Part shown: one piece after another, positions 40,774 to 53,900 of the stretch
Layout: each line of letters starts with the position of its first letter
Position numbering within the stretch: position 1 is the stretch's first letter
DNA from: Panorpa germanica
Lineage: Eukaryota > Arthropoda > Insecta > Mecoptera > Panorpidae
Length of the DNA stretch: 64,000 nt
Reading direction: 5' to 3'
NCBI GenBank assembly: GCA_963678705.1
Contig: OY783208.1
Coordinates: 22,966,207 to 23,030,206 of the forward strand
Notes under the pieces: model-generated
The model's database searches: none
Told to the model about the DNA's origin: nothing
What the model saw: only the letters and a program-made list of their open reading frames with translations
Made by a program: the position numbers and the translations under genes

Positions 40774-41552
40774 TAGCTAGTGTCCTCATTTTTAAGTGGT
40801 CGATTTTTCAATTGTTGATTGAAATTGATGTTAATAAATGTGTATTGGCGTCTCTATTTTATTAAATATCTAAATGTTGACGGAGATATAGCAATTAAAA
40901 ATTTGAATTGTAGTTTTAGCGCTAGGAATGGTCGGCCATATTTATGACGTAACATGTAGTGGGATAGGCCAGTTATTTATTGAGTAGGTCAGTGTTGCGG
41001 TAAGTTAATATTTTATTTAACCCTGTTACGGCAGACATAATATTAAAATTTGATTGTTCCTTGAAATATAGCAGAGATTTATGAGTTGTAACGTTGGTAA
41101 CCTGTAAACTTGTCAGAGTTCTGTCAAGAATATATAGTTCAAATTACGAGAGTTCGGTGGCGACTCATACTTAAAACAAGTTGTGGGGTATAAAATGCAG
41201 ATATAACTAAAAAACACTGATTCACTTATTTTTCTATAATGTATATAAAAACAAATAAGGTAAAGTTCATTATCGTATTATAGATTTATACCGCTCCTAA
41301 AACCTCTTTTAGGTAAAAGTCATTAATATGCTATCTCTTTTACGCTCTGTTGTATAAAAGAGATAGCAACATAACCGTTGTGAGGTCACATACATTTGGA
41401 ATGTGTACAACGTTGAATCCCTTTAATAATTAAAGAGACAAAATGACTTTTTTAATTGTTAATATCTCTTAACATATAAGGAGTTCTAGTAACCCACTTT
41501 ATCAATATATAGTACACTTTTATAGAAATTAAGACATAGGACACAAGCCCAT
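40774..41552 (-). mobile_element. MITE-A copy carrying an inserted TIR-D fragment
   Basis: Same chimera as at 37078 and 57317: TIR-D sequence (41129-41325) sits after TCTGTCAAGAATATA and before TATGCTATCTC. The R end is degraded; the L end is intact. Confidence 0.75.
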
Positions 41553-42084
41553 TCTAAAAAGAAAACCCTACCTTACTAAAATGTTGAGATAGCAAGTATT
41601 TTAACTATTTTTATTGATCATTTTCATCATTTACATAAAGGTCTTGTACCTGCTTAAGTAAATAACCCACAACGCTCATAACGTTTATTACCCCTCATTA
41701 AATATTTTTATCAAATATTTATGTTATAGAAAACAAATTTAACAAAGAGTTATATGGTCATAAAAACAAATATTCAGACTTGTGAAAAACATTTATCAAA
41801 AGTTACAAGTTTACGAAAATATTGAAATAAAAGTAATAAGAAACAGGAAATGTGGATTATAAGCTGCAGGCAACGTTGTAAATGACAAGCAGAGAGAAAT
41901 ATTCAAACTAAAACGAGATTATACTTCAATAAATAAATACACCGTACCTTTCTTTTAACAACGTTGCCAAATTTATTATTACACTTTTACAGATATTGAA
42001 TTTGTATTTAAATTGAATTAATATAAAGTTGAAATTAATCATAGTTAAAATTTTAATTAATAAACTATTATATGCATAAAAAAA

Positions 42085-42621
42085 CCATTGTGTCCTATGT
42101 CTTAATTTCTATAAAACTGTACTTTATATTGATAAAGTGGGTTACTAGAACTCCTTATATGTTAAGAGATATTAACAATTAAAAAAGTCATTTTGTCTCT
42201 TTAATTATTAAAGGGATTCAACGTTGTACACATTCCAAATGCATGTAACATCACAACCGCTGTCAACCTTACAGCTCATAAATCTCTGCTATATGTATTT
42301 ATATATCAAAATATCAAATATTATTTACAGTTATTTCAAGGAACAATCAAATTTCAATATTATGTCTGCCTTAGCAGGGTTAAATAAAATAAAAACTTAT
42401 TATTCTTTGATTTGACTTGATTATTTAGACTACCAACAGCTACAAAACATTACCACAGCACTGACCTACTCAACAAATAACTGACGTTAAAATGCATTTC
42501 ACGTCATACAAACTGTTAATTGCTATATCTCCGTCAATATTAAGATATTACACATTTATTAACATCAATTTCAATCAACAATTGAAAAATCGACCACTAA
42601 AAAATGAGGACATAAGCCCAT
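42085..42621 (+). mobile_element. MITE-A copy inside a diverged TTAA element
   Basis: Degraded L end (CCATTGTGTCCTATG) and intact R end. Flanks TATGCATAAAAAAACC and AATTTAAAAATTCATTTTC correspond to neighbouring positions in the TTAA element at 39950-40010, so MITE-A inserted into it. Confidence 0.75.
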
Positions 42622-42979
42622 TGGGAATTTAAAAATTCATTTTCAAAGGTACAGTGTCCATATTTATTCGTCCTTCATATATTTTGTATTTCGTAGTTCC
42701 TAGAGATAAACTTTTTGCAATGACGGTACCTTTGGTGCAATTGTTATCCCCTTAAATGTTGAACATGACCAAAATAAATATTGTGACACCTTAATTTGTT
42801 GTATTTACTGACACCAAATTAAAAATGTTTGTCTTCGTGTATCGATTACAAATGTTTGTCGAATGGGCACGAATTTTGTGACCACACATACCTGTTCATA
42901 CACAAAAACCAAATAATCGTTTTCTTTTATACAATATCGTAATATACAACGATAATTAAATAGGATCCTGTATTGTAAT

Positions 42980-43445
42980 GTTCCAGGTGTATGTTTATAT
43001 TCTTATATGTTTGCTACTGAATTTTGTATGGCAGCTCGAAAACGGCTCCGTGCATGTGTTTGAAAATTGCCTATTTCGTAGAGAAAAAAATTCTAAGACT
43101 TTTAGCGTCGCCGGATTTTTCCCTGAATTTCTTGGAAACCTGAAAAACTGGAAAAAGTGAGCCCTCTTTTGCTGTATAATTTTGTATTCGTAAGAGATAG
43201 AAAGTTGAAATTTTGCATGTGTATTACGCTATTGAATAAGAACATACTTCAAAATTTTATAAAAGGGGCGCTGAGAAAATTTGGTGGCTTGATAGGAAAC
43301 TTTGGAGAAAGCTCTAATTTTAGATTTTGTAATAATTGAATATTATATTAAAAAAAAAATCATAAAATATTTGGGGGCAGTTTTTGCAGAGAGTAAAAAT
43401 TGTGCTAGAAAGTTGAAATTTTGTATTTATATATGCTAACTTTGA
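42980..43445 (+). mobile_element. FB-F left-arm fragment
   Basis: From CCAGGTGTATGTTTATATTC through CTCGAAAACGGCTC to GTGCTAGAAAGTTGAAATTT. Only one arm remains; TIR-D is inserted at its end. Confidence 0.55.
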
Positions 43446-43663
43446 TATAGTCCAAATCACGAGAGTTCGGCGGCGACTTATACTTAAAAGAGGTTATAAG
43501 AGCTCTATAAATCTATAATACGATAATGAATTTTATCTTATTCGTTTCTATATACATTATAGAAAAATAAGTGAGTCAGTGCTTTTTAGTTATATCGGCA
43601 GTTTATACCCCACAACTTGTTTTAAGTATGAGTCGCCGCCGAACTCTCGTAATTTAAACTATA
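43446..43663. mobile_element. TIR-D element, complete (218 bp)
   Basis: Ends TATAGTCCAAATCACGAGAG and inverse of TATAGTTTAAATTACGAGAG; inverted arms of about 45 bases include GTTCGGCGGCGACT. It is probably a TA-target MITE. One arm plus the centre is also found inside three MITE-A copies. Confidence 0.7.
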
Positions 43664-43920
43664 CATAATTTAGAAATCAAAAAAATATCACAATTTTGAA
43701 AAAAAGTTGGTCAGATAACGAATAAATTGAAAATATTTCATATTTTGTTGAAAAAATTATATTTTTTAGTCAGTTAATATGAAAAATTATTTGTTTTTAT
43801 TTGTAAAATTAATATGGAACGAGTTAAATGTTTCAATTTAAAAATGGAATTAAAATTTAGCATGAAATTCAATTCACATACAAAAAACAGACTTCGCTTA
43901 GAGTCGCTAGTTACTTATTA

Positions 43921-44591
43921 GGCCTGTCTCAGTATGGGACCGTATTTAAGCGACGGCGTATTCGGACGTAAATCGGCGGTTTGAATGAGCTACAAAGCAA
44001 ACCGCCTATGTGTGGCACAGATGTCTGTAGTCGTGTATTAGGGGGTGTATTGGAGTTCTTTAACACTTATATAATTTATCATGAGAGCATACTTTAACTT
44101 TAATTTTTATCGATACACTACTGGTATTAAAGGGACTTTAGCATTTATTATATATCTGAGTTCTGGTGGGCGTGAATTTAAATTTAGTTCTATCCTATTG
44201 GTATGGGCATCCGTGCCCATGATTCACTGAAATACAAACATAAATTGCATGCAGAACATACCCATGTCGCCGATAGATTTCATTTGACCGCGTATTGCAG
44301 CGTAACAAAAGGCGATCTTAGGTATCCCCTCCAGTCTGACGCGGCTTTTTGCATTTACAAAGGTTCATATAGGGTATCGTTGTAGTAGTGGTAACGCTTG
44401 GATAAAATTCGCCTTTATACGCTTCTAATGTGCGAGGTAGTGCCGCCCGTATTCGGACTGCTTTGTAGCGTGCAGTCTGAGAGCTCCAGAGCGATCTCAT
44501 TACATTTACATGGTTCCGATAGGTAAAGCGTAGTAGCCCGTATACGTCCGGCAGAAATTCGCTTAAATACGGTCCCATACTGAGACAGACC
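43921..44591. mobile_element. PIF/Harbinger-like MITE with TTA target duplication
   Basis: 671 bases with terminal repeats of about 33 bases (GGCCTGTCTCAGTATGGGAC, one mismatch) and TTA on both sides (43918-43920, 44592-44594). Three-base TWA duplications are the PIF/Harbinger hallmark. GC content is clearly above the surroundings. No transposase is encoded. Confidence 0.7.
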
Positions 44592-44918
44592 TTATATTCT
44601 ACAGACGTCAAAAGTATTAAGCGATAAAACAAAATTCAAATTTGAAATAGATATATCTCCGCCTATTTTTGAATATTTAAGAAAATAAAATCAGGTGGAG
44701 GGGGTGTGATTTAACACTAAATTTTGAAAGTACCCGTTTTATTTGTACTTTAAATGTGCTGTTACCTGGAAGGGTGGTCTAAGGCGACTCGTTTAGAAAT
44801 TTCATTTGAACATTGAGCTTCAAAGAGTTAAGACACTCGGTTAAGAACAGTGCTATCAGTTTAATTTTTTTCAAAAATATTTTTTTAAAAAGTGTTCGAA
44901 TTAAAAAGTGATATTACA

Positions 44919-44975
44919 ATGGAAGAATTTAGTTTTCTTAAAGACAAACTCTTTTGTGGGCCACTAGTCAATTGG
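44919..44975 (+). CDS. First exon of girdin-like gene, copy 1
   Basis: It encodes MEEFSFLKDKLFCGPLVNW and ends TGG|GTAAGT in phase 0. The surrounding leader (from about 44749) matches copy 2 almost base for base. It lies inside the 41.55-46.0 kb duplicated block, 1,480 bases upstream of copy 2, and could serve as an alternative first exon. Confidence 0.6.
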
Positions 44976-47900
44976 GTAAGTCAAATAATAATCAACTTTA
45001 TTCGTATTTTTTATTTATATTATTATTTAAAGAAAATTTAAGCTTTTTTTTTGTAGTTTTACATTTTTGACAAACTTTTATTTAAAATTTGTAGCTATAG
45101 TCAAAAATTAACAAATAATTGGACATTTGAGGTTCTAGTAACCCACTTTATCAATATGTAGTACACTTTTATAGAAATTAAGACATAGGACACAAACAAG
45201 CCCATTTACAAATAAAAAAATATAACAATTTTGAAAAAAAGTTGGTCAAATAACGAATAAATTGAAATTATTTTATATTTTGTTGAAAATATTTTGTATT
45301 TTGTTGAAAAAAATATATTTTTTAGTCAGTTAAGGAGGTACAGGATGTTAACGTAAATGATGAAAACGTCGTGAAATTTGGAGGGTCGATAAAAATGGTT
45401 AAAATACATGATGTCTCAAAATTTTAGAGACCTAGGGTTCATAGTTTTCTTTTTCTACATGATTAAAAATAGTCATTTTCCATACAAATCATAATTTTTA
45501 GCTCAATTTCACCACATAATATAACTTTGAACTATGAAAAAATGGTGACACGGCTTTCAAAAACTAGGTGTATATAAAATAATCTTTTCTGTAACTATTG
45601 CAAAAAAAAAAAATATCAAAAGGATACCTGTATACGAAAATATTTAAATAAAACTTTTAAGGAACAGTAAGTGTAGGTTATAAGCTGGCAACGTTGCAAA
45701 TCCCAATTTGAGCGGGAAATTCAAAATCGGAATAAATGTTTTATAAAATTTAACAATTTATTGGTCAAAGAACCAATTCACGCATGCGTCAACACACGTA
45801 ATTTTAAGGCGTTGCCAAATTCATTATTCCCTTTTAAAAATATTTAATTTGAATTTAAATTGAATTAATATAAATTTGATATTAAGGGTGAAGGGAGTGC
45901 ACTGAGCTAAAGTTCAGTGCAGTTCAGTGATACCACATATTAAAACATAATATTTTTGTATAGTACTAAACAAATGCAAATAATTGTATACACAGTGATA
46001 CAAAGCATAACACAAAGTAAAACTACAATATTAATATATATTTATGTATATATATATAAATATTATGTTTTAATATGTGGTATCACTGAACTGCACTGAA
46101 CTTTAGCTCAGTGCACTCCGTTCACCCTTCATTCCCTTCAAATGTTGAGTCGCCGAGTATCTTAGTTCACTATTCCAAAATTGGCGCCTAAAGCGACATT
46201 GAATAATTGTACACTGAGTTAGGGTACCCTAGATTGTGCTGTTACCTGTAAGGGTGGTCTAAAGCGACTCGTTTAGAAATTTCATTTGAACATTGAGCTT
46301 CAAAGAGTTAAGACACTCGGTTAAGAACAGTGCTATTAGTTTAATTTTTTTCAAAAATATTTTTTTAAAAAGTGTTCGAATTAAAAAGTGATATTACAAT
46401 GGAAGAATTTAGTTTTCTTAAAGACAAACTCTTTTGTGGGCCACTAGTCAATTGGGTAAGTCAAATAATAATCAACTTTATTCGTATTTTTTATTTATAT
46501 TATTATTTAAAGAAAATTTAAGCTTTTTTTTGTAGTTTTACATTTTTTATAAACTTTTATTTAAAAATTGTAGCTATAGTCAAAAATTTGCAACTGTCTT
46601 GAACTATTTTCCTGATTACCTTTATTTAATCTTTTCTTAAGCGCATTACATCTTATTTTTAACCAAAATAGCTTCTTTTCTATTTAGTAAATTTAATAAA
46701 GGTTTTAAAAATCAATGGGCTCGTGTCCTATGTCTTAATTTCTATAAAAGTGTACTATATATTAATAAAGTGGGTTACTAGAACCTCAAATGTTTAATTA
46801 TTTTTTAATAATTTCAAAAAGATCGGTGCAGTAGATTTTGAGCTAGAGAGGACACCGACTCTGAAAAAGCTAAGTGTGAGAAAAACGCGTTTAAAAGTTT
46901 CAAAGAAAGACGAAACCAAACCAGAGAGGTGAAGATTTAAAACTCTATATCTCCGACAGTTTTACTCCAATCGACTTCAAATTTTCACACAATAAACTTA
47001 ATATGTTAAACGATATAAATATTTAAAATTGAATTTAGAAAAAAGTAGCCCTATAGTGTGATTGCATTATAGTGTGAGTCGACATATTTTAGTTTCTATG
47101 TATTGAGTACAGTCTTCAACAAAAATAAATTAGTCTGCCTTTAAGTATTTTAAAGTTTTTGTATCGACCGTCGGATTATACTTCTGTATCCGATTGTCAC
47201 GGCAAGACTACCTTAATTCATAAACAAGATTTGTAGAGATTATCCAGACATACTGCTTTTTGTATTAAGGTGAAACGATACTTGGCCATTTTTGATTCGC
47301 GAAATATAAATGGCGATACTATACAGCAGGTTAAATATTATCAAAAAAAACATGTTTTTTAATGTTTAAATCATATGTTAAATATTAAGTATAAATCATA
47401 ATTATGTTTAAATATTAAAGGGATTCAACGATGTACACATTCCAAATGCATGTGACATCATAACCGCTACCAACCTTGCAGCTCTTAAATCTCTGCTATA
47501 TGTATTTATATATCCAAATATCAAATATTATTTACAGCTATTTCAAGGAACAATCAAATTCCAATATTATGTCTGCCTTAGCAGGGTTAAATAAAATGAA
47601 AACTTATTATTCTTTGACTTGACTTTATTATTTGACTACCAACAGCTACAAAACTGACGTTAAAATGCATTTCACGTTATAGAAATATGGGCGACCATTT
47701 CTAGCGCTAAAACTACAATTCAAACTTTTAATTGCTATATCTCCGTCAACATTTAGATAATTAATAAAATAGACACGGCAATACACATTTATTAACATCA
47801 ATTTAACTATATTTATAAATTTTATTTATTTTTGATCTAACATTTTTCTTATTTTTTCCAGTTGTCTATCAATATCCCAAATGGGAAATCAAATATTGAG

Positions 47901-50900
47901 AACGAGGAGTCGCTGCTGGATGGAGAAATCCTATCCAACCTTTTACAAACAATTGACCCCACGCCTACGCTCCAACTGCTATCTTTGGACAATATTGAAA
48001 CTGACGTAACCAGCGCAAGACGTGTCCACAAATTCAAGAATATCGTGAAACAGCTTAAGAATTTGTTCAAGAACAAATTCCGTGAAATCATCCTCGTAGA
48101 ACCGGATTACATTGACCTTGTGCTGGCCCCTAAAACTAAGCAAGGGGAAGACGCCTTAAAGCGTTTGATCGTCCTAATAATAGCAGCAGCGTTTCGAAGT
48201 TCCGACAAAGAGTTTTATGAAAACCAGTTGAAAGAATTAGACAGCGTAACGATGGAGAAAATCAAAGTTTACTTAATGGAGGTAAATTTAGAAATCAGCT
48301 CCATAAAAGTTAACTCTCCTAAAATATGTCACAGGCATCAGTCGTTGCCAATAATGCCTACAAATAGACACCAAGAAGAAGAAGGAGAAGAAGCACCATT
48401 AAGAAGGAAAATCGATGATGGAGCCGCAATGAACAAAATACGATTGGAATTAGACGACACACTAAATTTACTAAGTAACTCCAACGAGGAGAACAAACAG
48501 ATCCAAAGAGAAAACCAGAAACTTAAAAGTAAAACTAGAAATGCAGAGGAATATTTCCTAAAATTAAATGAAGTTGAAAATGAATTGAAGGAACTACGAC
48601 CAAAAGCAGTAAGAGCTGATGAGTTGCTCAAAAGAAATAGAGAGATGAGAGAAGATTTAAAGTTATATAAGGACACGAAAGCAGCCGATGATTTCCAAGA
48701 GAAGTTCAAGATAGAAGAAGAGAAAGTGAAGAGACATTCGAAAAGAATACAACAATTGACACATGACCTTGAAAGCTTAATTTACGATAAAGAAGATCTC
48801 ACTAATGAAAACGTGGTCCTTGCTAAAGTAAGTTTATCTTAAATGAGGCCTCGGAATCTTATCAAACAAATTTATTAACAAATTGTTAAAGTATCAAAGA
48901 CAATATTCTTCTGTGGATAGTCGTCCAATTGTTTTCACTTGCCTTGCACCCATGCCATTAACAGACGCGTGCGTTTTTTCTATTCTTCCAAGATATAGTA
49001 AGCACGTTTCTATCGCTCGTGTTTCGATTATCCATGGACTCTCCGGACTACACTTTTAATGAATTTGTTTGATTCGACGCCACTTCCATTTAGCAAGTGG
49101 TAGTGATTCCATATTGTGTTTAATCAATGAAATTACGAGGGTAGTTTGATAATTCAGTGAATCCTGTAAGTGCATTGACGGTACGTCCTGTACCTCCTTA
49201 AAGGACACTATCAAACTATCCTCTAAAGATCATAATAACAGCGAGTGGTTTAATTTCGATTAATGTTTGTTGTTGTTCCATTACAGGTAGTAGAGGATTT
49301 CAAGAAGGAAAATTGCTATTTAAAACAAGAGAGTAGGGATCTGAAGGAAGAACTCGATGAATTGCACAATCGATCACGTGAAAATACAAGTTCTACTTCT
49401 CTAGATTACTGTAATGTAAATAAAAGTTTGGAGGATGAACTCATGGAGGCAGCAAATGAACAGAACGATCAAGAAATGCTGAAAATGATTGAAGATATCG
49501 ACAGGAAGCCATGCCTGTGGGCGAACTCTACCTTCAGGGATTCTGGAATTGGACACCAATCTCTAAGTCATGAATTTAAAGAGGTAATTTAGAAATTAGT
49601 CACTGTTTTTATCCTTAGCCTGATTGCACACTCAATGCTATATTATTTTTTAAAAGAGATTACTACAATCATTTTATTTTAATTTTTCTGCCAAATTTAA
49701 ATTACATATCATTATGATTAATTACATTTCATTTGCGTTCCTTATTCTATCTACTTATTCTCCCTCCTGTTTCTACTCTGCCATTTCTGCCTCTTTCCTC
49801 GCTCCTTCCCTCTATCTCCGCCATCCACCTCTTCCCTTCAATAACTGCATAATCTTCTTTTCACCTTTTACTCTTTTCTCACATGAATTACCAATAGATT
49901 TCATTTTATCTACATCTTATAATACACAACTAGCCTTTACCCCCGTCCTTTTGGCGTGTATGATTTGAATCCAATAAAATAATTCGTAATTACATTTCAT
50001 ATTTAATTTTATTTTTAAATTGAAATAATAAACTCGCACAATAATAAAATAATTTTTCAATTTATCAAAATAAAAAATATTTTCAATTTATGCGTTATTT
50101 GACCAACTTTTTTTCAAAATTTGGGATTTTATTTTTCGATTCGTAAATTAGTTACCAAGGTTAGCCTATATACAAAATTTCAGCACAATTTTTACTCTCT
50201 GCAAATACTGCCCCCGCGCCCCCAAATAAAGTTTTGAAACTTTGAATTTTTTTTAAATAATAATATACTTAATTATTCTAGAATTCAGAATATGAAGTTT
50301 CTCCAAAGTTCCCTACCGGGCCCCCGAATTTCTTAAATCCCCCCTTTTTCAATTTTTGAATTTCTAATTTTTGAGAAATATCAGCATTGAATACCTTAAT
50401 ACACATGCAAAATTTCAACTTTATATCTTTTACGAATTAAAAGTAATACAGCCAGAAAGGGCTCTTTTTTTTAATTTTTTCAAAATTACGGGTTTCCAAG
50501 AAATTCATTGAAAAATCCAGGGACGCCAAAAGTCTTAGAATTTTCTTAGTCTTAGAAAGTCTTAGCATCTGAATTAAAGTAACAAAACCAAATATTGGCC
50601 CAAACTTTTATGGTAAAGAATCGAGCACTTATTTTCTATTTGAATAACCAATTATAATGTTGTTATAATGGGCTTGTGTCCTATGTCTTAATTTCTATAA
50701 AACTGTTCTATATATTGATAAAGTGGGTTACTAGAACTCCTTATATGTTAAGAGATATTAACAAGTAAAAAAGTCATTTTATCAACGTTGTGAAACATTC
50801 CGCTAAGTTGCTATCTCTTTTATACAATAGAGCGTAAAAGAAAGAGATAGTATATTCATGACAGACCTCTTATATCTCTCACAAATAACTGACTTATCCC

Positions 50901-53900
50901 TTATTAGACGAACATGCTACGTCATAAATATGGCCGACATCTCTACCGCTAAAACTACAATTCAAATGTTTAATTGCTATAAGTGTTTTATATATTTTAT
51001 TTCTAGGTTACTGAAATAGAAGAAGAAACCGTATCTGATGTTGAACTAGAAGAAGAAAAAGAAATGGAACATAAGATGGAAGTGTCGTCGGTCTACCGTA
51101 CAGAAATTAGAGTGAATTTCTCAAACGAGCCGCTCTGTAATCAATTTGACACTAAGGTGACGTTGTTACAAACAGCTTCCACGATTGGTTCGATAAAAGA
51201 TTCAAAGCAATGGGAAAAATTTGAGTTATTGACATTACAGGAGAATAATAAGGTAAGCAAATATACTCAACACATGTACAAATCTTTTGTAATATACTAG
51301 TAGTATATAGATATAGACAATACTAATGGTTAAAGTTAAATGATCAAATTTGAGGTTAGAAATAAAATGTAATGTAACAGAAGTAAAAATGACGTCATAT
51401 TTCACATTTATTAGTCAACTTTAAGCATAAATCCTGTCTATTTTTTTATAAAAGGTTGTATAAGGTATATTACGTGTGATTTGTACATGTTTTCACTATA
51501 ATAAAAACATCGTAGAATATACGAAAGTGCAATAGTTTTTTTATAAGATTCAAAACAAAAGGTGTAGCTATATTGAATAATTACCACGATCTTACAGCTG
51601 GCCAACATAATTTGATTATAACAATTGTTCTCTTGGTTTCAGGTCTTGCTAAAAGAAAACACAAAACTACAAAAACGTGTCCAAGATACCTTGGATCTTA
51701 CTAAAGAATTAAATGAAGCAAATAACTCAAATCAGAATAGTTACAATGAGTTGGAACAAAACTATTCCGAACTAAGTCAAAGACTTGAACAAAAGCAGAG
51801 ATTTTCGAAACTTTTAGAAGATCAGCTCATAAGAGTTTATTTTACTCCCGCACCTATCACAACCAATAAAAAACCCAAGTAAGTCTACTTATGAACCATT
51901 TGTTGATTTATATAAAACTGCACCGTATATTGATAAAGTTGGCTTTCATAACCTCAAATATACAATCACTTTTATCCAACTAGCAATATTATAAAAGTTA
52001 TTAACGATTGAAATACTCATTCCTTCTTCCTCACTACCATTTGCGAACTTTTACCATCACTGTTAAACAAGAGAAGTGCAAAAGAGATGCAGAATTAAAC
52101 GTCAAAGCTATAGCAGCTGTTGACTCGATTTGTGTACTTGTAGATAATTTATATTATAAACAACAAATTGACAAACATTTATTTGTTGCAGGAATTCGTT
52201 CAAAGCAAAATTGAGGAAATTTGTAAAGCGGAACACCACGTGTTCGGTAAGTAGTCACATTTAAACATAATGGGCTTGTGTCCTATGTCTTAATTTCTAT
52301 AAAACTGTACCACATATCCCAGTAAACATTTTGGAGTAAATTCTACTTAATTTCTATTACATATCATGAGTTTTTTGTCTGGAACGCGTTCGTTTTCTAT
52401 TCAGTCGTTCATAGGAAATGCGCTTTTTATGACCTACAGAGATCGCAACGACGGTTCACTGCTGAATTAAAAGCGGTTTATGATTTATGACCTGAGTTAT
52501 AAACTTGAAACTAGCAGGGGTATAAAACTTAATGAAATTCTACTTTTTAGAGTCTGCAAAATATAAATATTTAAATGAAGAAATAAATAGATGTAATCTT
52601 TAGTACGGATCATGATTTTTTTAATGAATATTATTCATCTTCAACAATACTCGTTATATTAGTTTTTTACATTGTTTTGGTGATTCAAAAATCCACGATC
52701 GGCAGGTCTGCGTTAGGTTTAAAACCTCTGTCTTGATTGAGGGAGACAGCGTGTGCCTATTACCATTAAAGAAATATTTGTTGAAAAAGGATAAGCATAT
52801 ACTTTAAACATACTGTACTGAACGAAATACTATACAAGTATACAAGTGTAACGGTGAAAAATATATTTTACTTGTGTAACCGCATCTCGTTTCTCTCTCA
52901 CTTTGGAATGAAAATGAACTAAACAAATATATATCCTAGTGTGAAAGAAACAACTGCTACTTAATGAATGATGTTGGAAAAAGAAAGAATATTATTATGA
53001 AAAAATTCTAACAACTAACACAAAATCTGTGACAGGTAGAGAACTTGTAAAGCGTTAGAATAGAATTGTACGAGTGACTCGAACTTCATCAAATAGGGCA
53101 CTTCACCAAATTGTTTACTGGGAAATATGGCCGACATCTCTAATTTTTAATTGATATATCTCCGTCAACATTTAGCCCTTAAAAATGAGTTCAAATGTAA
53201 ATTATCAATAAATTTTGGCAGCCTTTGAAGATGATCTCTAATTTTACCCAAATTCTTTTTCCAGCATATGTGCCCTTCATTGAACGAGGATAGTGGTGAT
53301 GACCTTCCAATCATTGCCGCCAGAAATTATATTAAGGAAGTAGACGGATATCAAGAGAAAAGGAGAAGTGAGAAGGAAACAATAAGCTCCTCCGACAGTG
53401 AAACACCTAGTGATAACGTTAGTCAAATAATCTACGAAGACGGTGCAGTTGCAGGCCCGAGTTGCATCAATTTAACTCGAGATGTCAAACCAGCTAAAAG
53501 AAAAACCAAGCAAAAGTCAAAGTTTAATTTAAGCTTGGTAAGGATTAAACGCTGCCTGAGATTAGAGCCTTCGATTAGAAAGTAAAAGGTTGGTTATTTT
53601 GAATTAATTGTGGTAACATTTTTCTGCAAGGTACTATGCCAAATTTGAACAAGATTGGTCAACTTGTTTGTTCACAGCAGCTAGATTCAGTAGTGCAGTT
53701 TGTATATAAGAACAATGCGCTTGTGTCCTATGTCTTAGTTTCTATAAAACTGTACTATATATTGATAAAGTGTGTTACTAGAACTCCTTATATGTTAAGA
53801 GATATTAACAATTAAGGGATTCAACGTTGTACACATTCCAAATGCATGTGACATCACAATCCTTGTGTAAGGTTACCAACCTTACAGCTCATAAATCTCT

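Larger units (their letters stand above)
41553..45993. repeat. Large duplicated block, copy 1
   Basis: About 4.44 kb that recurs at 59491-64000 in the same order and orientation at roughly 98-99% identity by eye. It holds a diverged TTAA element with MITE-A inside, an FB-F fragment, TIR-D, the PIF-like element, girdin-like exon 1 and a TTAA element. Small differences (for example a 1-base change at 41587) show it is not simply repeated text. Confidence 0.85.

Noticed and set aside
42224..42415. A 63-aa frame starting MYTFQMHVTSQPL that recurs in several MITE-A copies (also near 60191, 53827 and inverted at 2485)
   Set aside because: It spans the element's internal sequence, is broken or shifted in most copies and has no recognisable domain. 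Recurrence simply reflects repeat copies.
44318..44632. 104-aa minus-strand frame, repeated at 62307-62621
   Set aside because: It lies mostly inside the PIF-like MITE, and identity between the copies follows from the block duplication. No transposase motif is present.
49714..49968. 84-aa frame over the pyrimidine-rich tract
   Set aside because: Composition artefact of a CT-rich stretch inside an intron.
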